Source of the DNA: Ardenticatenia bacterium
Lineage (GTDB): Bacteria; Chloroflexota; Anaerolineae; Aggregatilineales; Ch27
Length of the DNA: 6,521 bases
Direction: 5' to 3'
Assembly (NCBI GenBank): GCA_026983935.1
Contig: JALSTC010000804.1
Location: 1-6,521, forward strand
Notes under the pieces: model-generated
What the model was told of the DNA's origin: nothing
The model's database searches: none
What the model saw: the letters and a program-made list of their open reading frames with translations, nothing else
Program-made: the position numbers and the translations under genes
Shown: positions 5,074 through 6,521 of the stretch, one piece after another
Layout: each line of letters starts with the position of its first letter
How positions within the stretch are numbered: the stretch's first letter is position 1

Positions 5074-6423
5074 ATGGAAGTCCGGTTTCTGGATGATATC
5101 CTGGCGCGCGTGCGTGAGGCGCTGGCCCGCAGTGACCTGCAGGCTGCCGCCGACATGCTGGAGTCGCTGCGCCCGGCGGATCAGGCGGACGTGTTTTCCG
5201 AGCTTGACGAAGAGGAGCAGATCGCGCTGCTGCCCCGGCTCAATCCGGAGGATTCCGCCGATATTCTGGAGAAGATGGATGAGCTGGAGGCTGCCGAACT
5301 GGCCTCCGAACTGCCGGACGAAGCACTGATCCCCATCGTGGATGAAATGGAGCCGGATGAGGCCGCCGACCTGCTGGGTGACATCCAGGAGGAGCGGGTC
5401 CACGCCGTGCTTGCCGGGCTGGAAGACCCGGAGGAAATCCATCCGCTGCTGCTGCATCCCGATGACAGCGCTGGCGGCCTGATGACCTCCGAGTTTCTGG
5501 CGCTGCGCCGCCGCATGACCGCTGCCGAGGCCATCGAGGCCATCCGCGCCTGGAAGCCGGAAGCGGAGACGATCTACTACCTTTTCGTCGTGGATGCGCA
5601 TGGGCGGTTGAGCGGCGTGGTGAACCTGCGGCAGTTGATCATCGCCGACCCCGATACGCTGATCGCCGACATCATGGACCCGGACGTGATTTACGTGACG
5701 GAGGGCGTGGACCAGGAAGAATGCGCCCGTCTGATGTCGCGCTATGACCTGCTGGCCCTGCCGGTGGTGGATGCCGAGAAGCGGCTGGTGGGTGTGGTCA
5801 CCATTGACGATGTGGTGGATGTGCTGGTCGAAGAGGCGACGGAGGATATTCAGCGGCTGGGCGGTGCAGAGCCGCTGGATCGCTCCTATCTGGACACCAG
5901 CGTGTGGATGATCATGCGCAAGCGCATTGGCTGGCTGCTGCTGCTCTTTGTCACCGAGAGTCTGACGGGAACCGTGCTGCGTCACTTCGAGGATGAGCTT
6001 CAGGCTGTTGTGGCGCTGTCCTTCTTTGTGCCGCTGTTGATCGGTACGGGCGGCAATGCCGGATCGCAGACTACCAGCACCATCATCCGGGCGCTGGCGG
6101 TGGGGGATATCGACCTGGGGGATGCCTTCCGCTCATTGTGGCATGAACTGCGCGTTGGGCTGCTGCTGGGCCTGGGAATGGCCTCGGTGGCCTACCTGCG
6201 GGCGCTGTCGTGGGGATCGTCGCCAGAACTGGCGCTGACCGTCTCGCTGGCGATTTTCGCCATTGTGCTGTGGGCCAATGGCCTGGGGGCGGTGCTGCCG
6301 CTGCTGGCGACGCGCATCGGCATCGATCCGACGGTGGTTTCCGGGCCGGTGATGAGCACATTGGTGGACGCGACGGGGCTGTTCATTTACCTGAGTATTG
6401 CTAAAATGGTGCTGGGCATCTGA
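5074..6423 (+). CDS. mgtE: MgtE magnesium channel/transporter
   Basis: This is a homodimeric, Mg2+-gated Mg2+ channel in the cytoplasmic membrane. From ATG 5074 it has 449 residues, nearly the same as the 450 of Thermus thermophilus MgtE. Residues 1-125 form the acidic helical MgtE N domain. Two CBS domains follow (about 135-195, starting near MTSEFLALRRRMTAAEAI; and 200-255, IMDPDVIYVTEGVDQEE), then a connecting helix (260-280). Five membrane helices make up the rest (about 285-300, 310-325, 355-378, 385-410, 422-448). Family motifs include GTGGNAGSQT (324-333) and PVMSTLVDATG (425-435), whose Asp432 corresponds to the pore Mg2+-binding Asp of the Thermus protein. The start is chosen for GGAGG 7 bases upstream; GTG 5047 and ATG 5056 are less likely. 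It has its own promoter and a leader that hides the ribosome-binding site, so it is probably controlled by Mg2+ at translation. Confidence 0.97.
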   Translation: MEVRFLDDILARVREALARSDLQAAADMLESLRPADQADVFSELDEEEQIALLPRLNPEDSADILEKMDELEAAELASELPDEALIPIVDEMEPDEAADLLGDIQEERVHAVLAGLEDPEEIHPLLLHPDDSAGGLMTSEFLALRRRMTAAEAIEAIRAWKPEAETIYYLFVVDAHGRLSGVVNLRQLIIADPDTLIADIMDPDVIYVTEGVDQEECARLMSRYDLLALPVVDAEKRLVGVVTIDDVVDVLVEEATEDIQRLGGAEPLDRSYLDTSVWMIMRKRIGWLLLLFVTESLTGTVLRHFEDELQAVVALSFFVPLLIGTGGNAGSQTTSTIIRALAVGDIDLGDAFRSLWHELRVGLLLGLGMASVAYLRALSWGSSPELALTVSLAIFAIVLWANGLGAVLPLLATRIGIDPTVVSGPVMSTLVDATGLFIYLSIAKMVLGI

Positions 6424-6445
6424 GGGGGGGCGGGGGCCTTTCCGC

Positions 6446-6462
6446 AGTGGTGCAGGGGGCAG
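6446..6462 (+). repeat. Short repeat AGTGGTGCAGGGGGCAG, copy 2
   Basis: This is the second copy of the string at 4400-4415, with one more G. It lies in the 53-base gap between mgtE and the epimerase gene, after a G-rich run (G7-C-G5, 6424-6436). No terminator is visible in this gap, so readthrough from mgtE is possible. Confidence 0.4.
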
Positions 6463-6476
6463 AAAAGGATCGCACG

Positions 6477-6521
6477 ATGAACAGCAGGGCACTGGTGACC
6501 GGTGCGGGTGGGTTTATCGGT
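6477..6521 (+). CDS. NAD(P)-dependent epimerase/dehydratase (extended SDR), N-terminus only
   Basis: Only 15 codons are present: MNSRALVTGAGGFIG. LVTGAGGFIG is the glycine-rich dinucleotide-binding motif (TGxxGFIG) of extended short-chain dehydrogenases such as UDP-glucose 4-epimerase, dTDP-glucose dehydratase and related nucleotide-sugar enzymes. AAGGA 7 bases before the ATG (6477-6479) is a good Shine-Dalgarno sequence. The gene follows mgtE after 53 bases with no visible terminator, so it may be cotranscribed. The substrate cannot be told from this fragment. Confidence 0.85.
   Translation, partial: MNSRALVTGAGGFIG

Noticed and set aside
4873..5985. Long minus-strand open frame (370 codons) opposite mgtE
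   Set aside because: It is antisense to a complete MgtE, rich in Gln and His, and has no recognisable motifs.
6424..6459. G-quadruplex in the mgtE-epimerase gap
   Set aside because: G7-C-G5 followed by a distant G5 could form one in principle, but long loops and overall G richness make this too weak to call.

Overview
The window is GC-rich, bacterial and chromosomal in character. It carries a T-box leader tied to threonyl-tRNA synthetase, a ThrRS that lacks the N-terminal TGS domain, an ArsR-type repressor and an MgtE magnesium channel. T-box RNAs occur mainly in Firmicutes, Actinobacteria, Chloroflexi and a few other phyla. With this base composition and these proteins, a Chloroflexota-like bacterium is my best guess, but that is inference. 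No phage, insertion sequence, CRISPR array, rRNA or tRNA is visible.

Left half (1-2640), minus strand. A strong sigma70-type promoter (2604-2632) drives a T-box leader (about 2597-2329) with a clear T-box sequence, antiterminator, terminator and a probable threonine (ACC) specifier. The first gene after it is a 119-residue protein of unknown function (2250-1891). A Thr-rich 17-codon mini-ORF (1878-1825) follows, then a hairpin-rich leader (1807-1664), then thrS (1632 to beyond position 1). This reads as a threonine-starvation operon in which an uncharacterised protein sits ahead of the synthetase.

Middle (2641-3002). This 362-base stretch holds no convincing gene. It contains an unusually dense cluster of perfect or near-perfect hairpins, part of which closes into a multi-branched fold (2676-2784). 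Two hairpins compete for the same bases (2785-2806 and 2803-2845). A possible -10 box (2892-2897) and a 16-base perfect palindrome (2927-2942) precede the next gene. The cluster matches no riboswitch class I can name.

Right half (3003-6521), plus strand. A six-helix membrane protein with two SLATT/DUF4231-like modules (3003-4379) is followed by an ArsR/SmtB repressor with cysteine clusters (4492-4854). Next comes mgtE (5074-6423) with its own promoter, whose -35 box overlaps the arsR stop codon. Its leader contains an acidic, proline-containing mini-ORF and a 10-bp hairpin that buries the Shine-Dalgarno sequence, which suggests translational control of Mg2+ uptake without a recognisable M-box. 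The window ends in the first 15 codons of an extended-SDR sugar epimerase/dehydratase-type gene.

The most promising undescribed items are the mgtE leader, the hairpin cluster upstream of the SLATT-like gene, and the layered control of the 119-residue gene and thrS.
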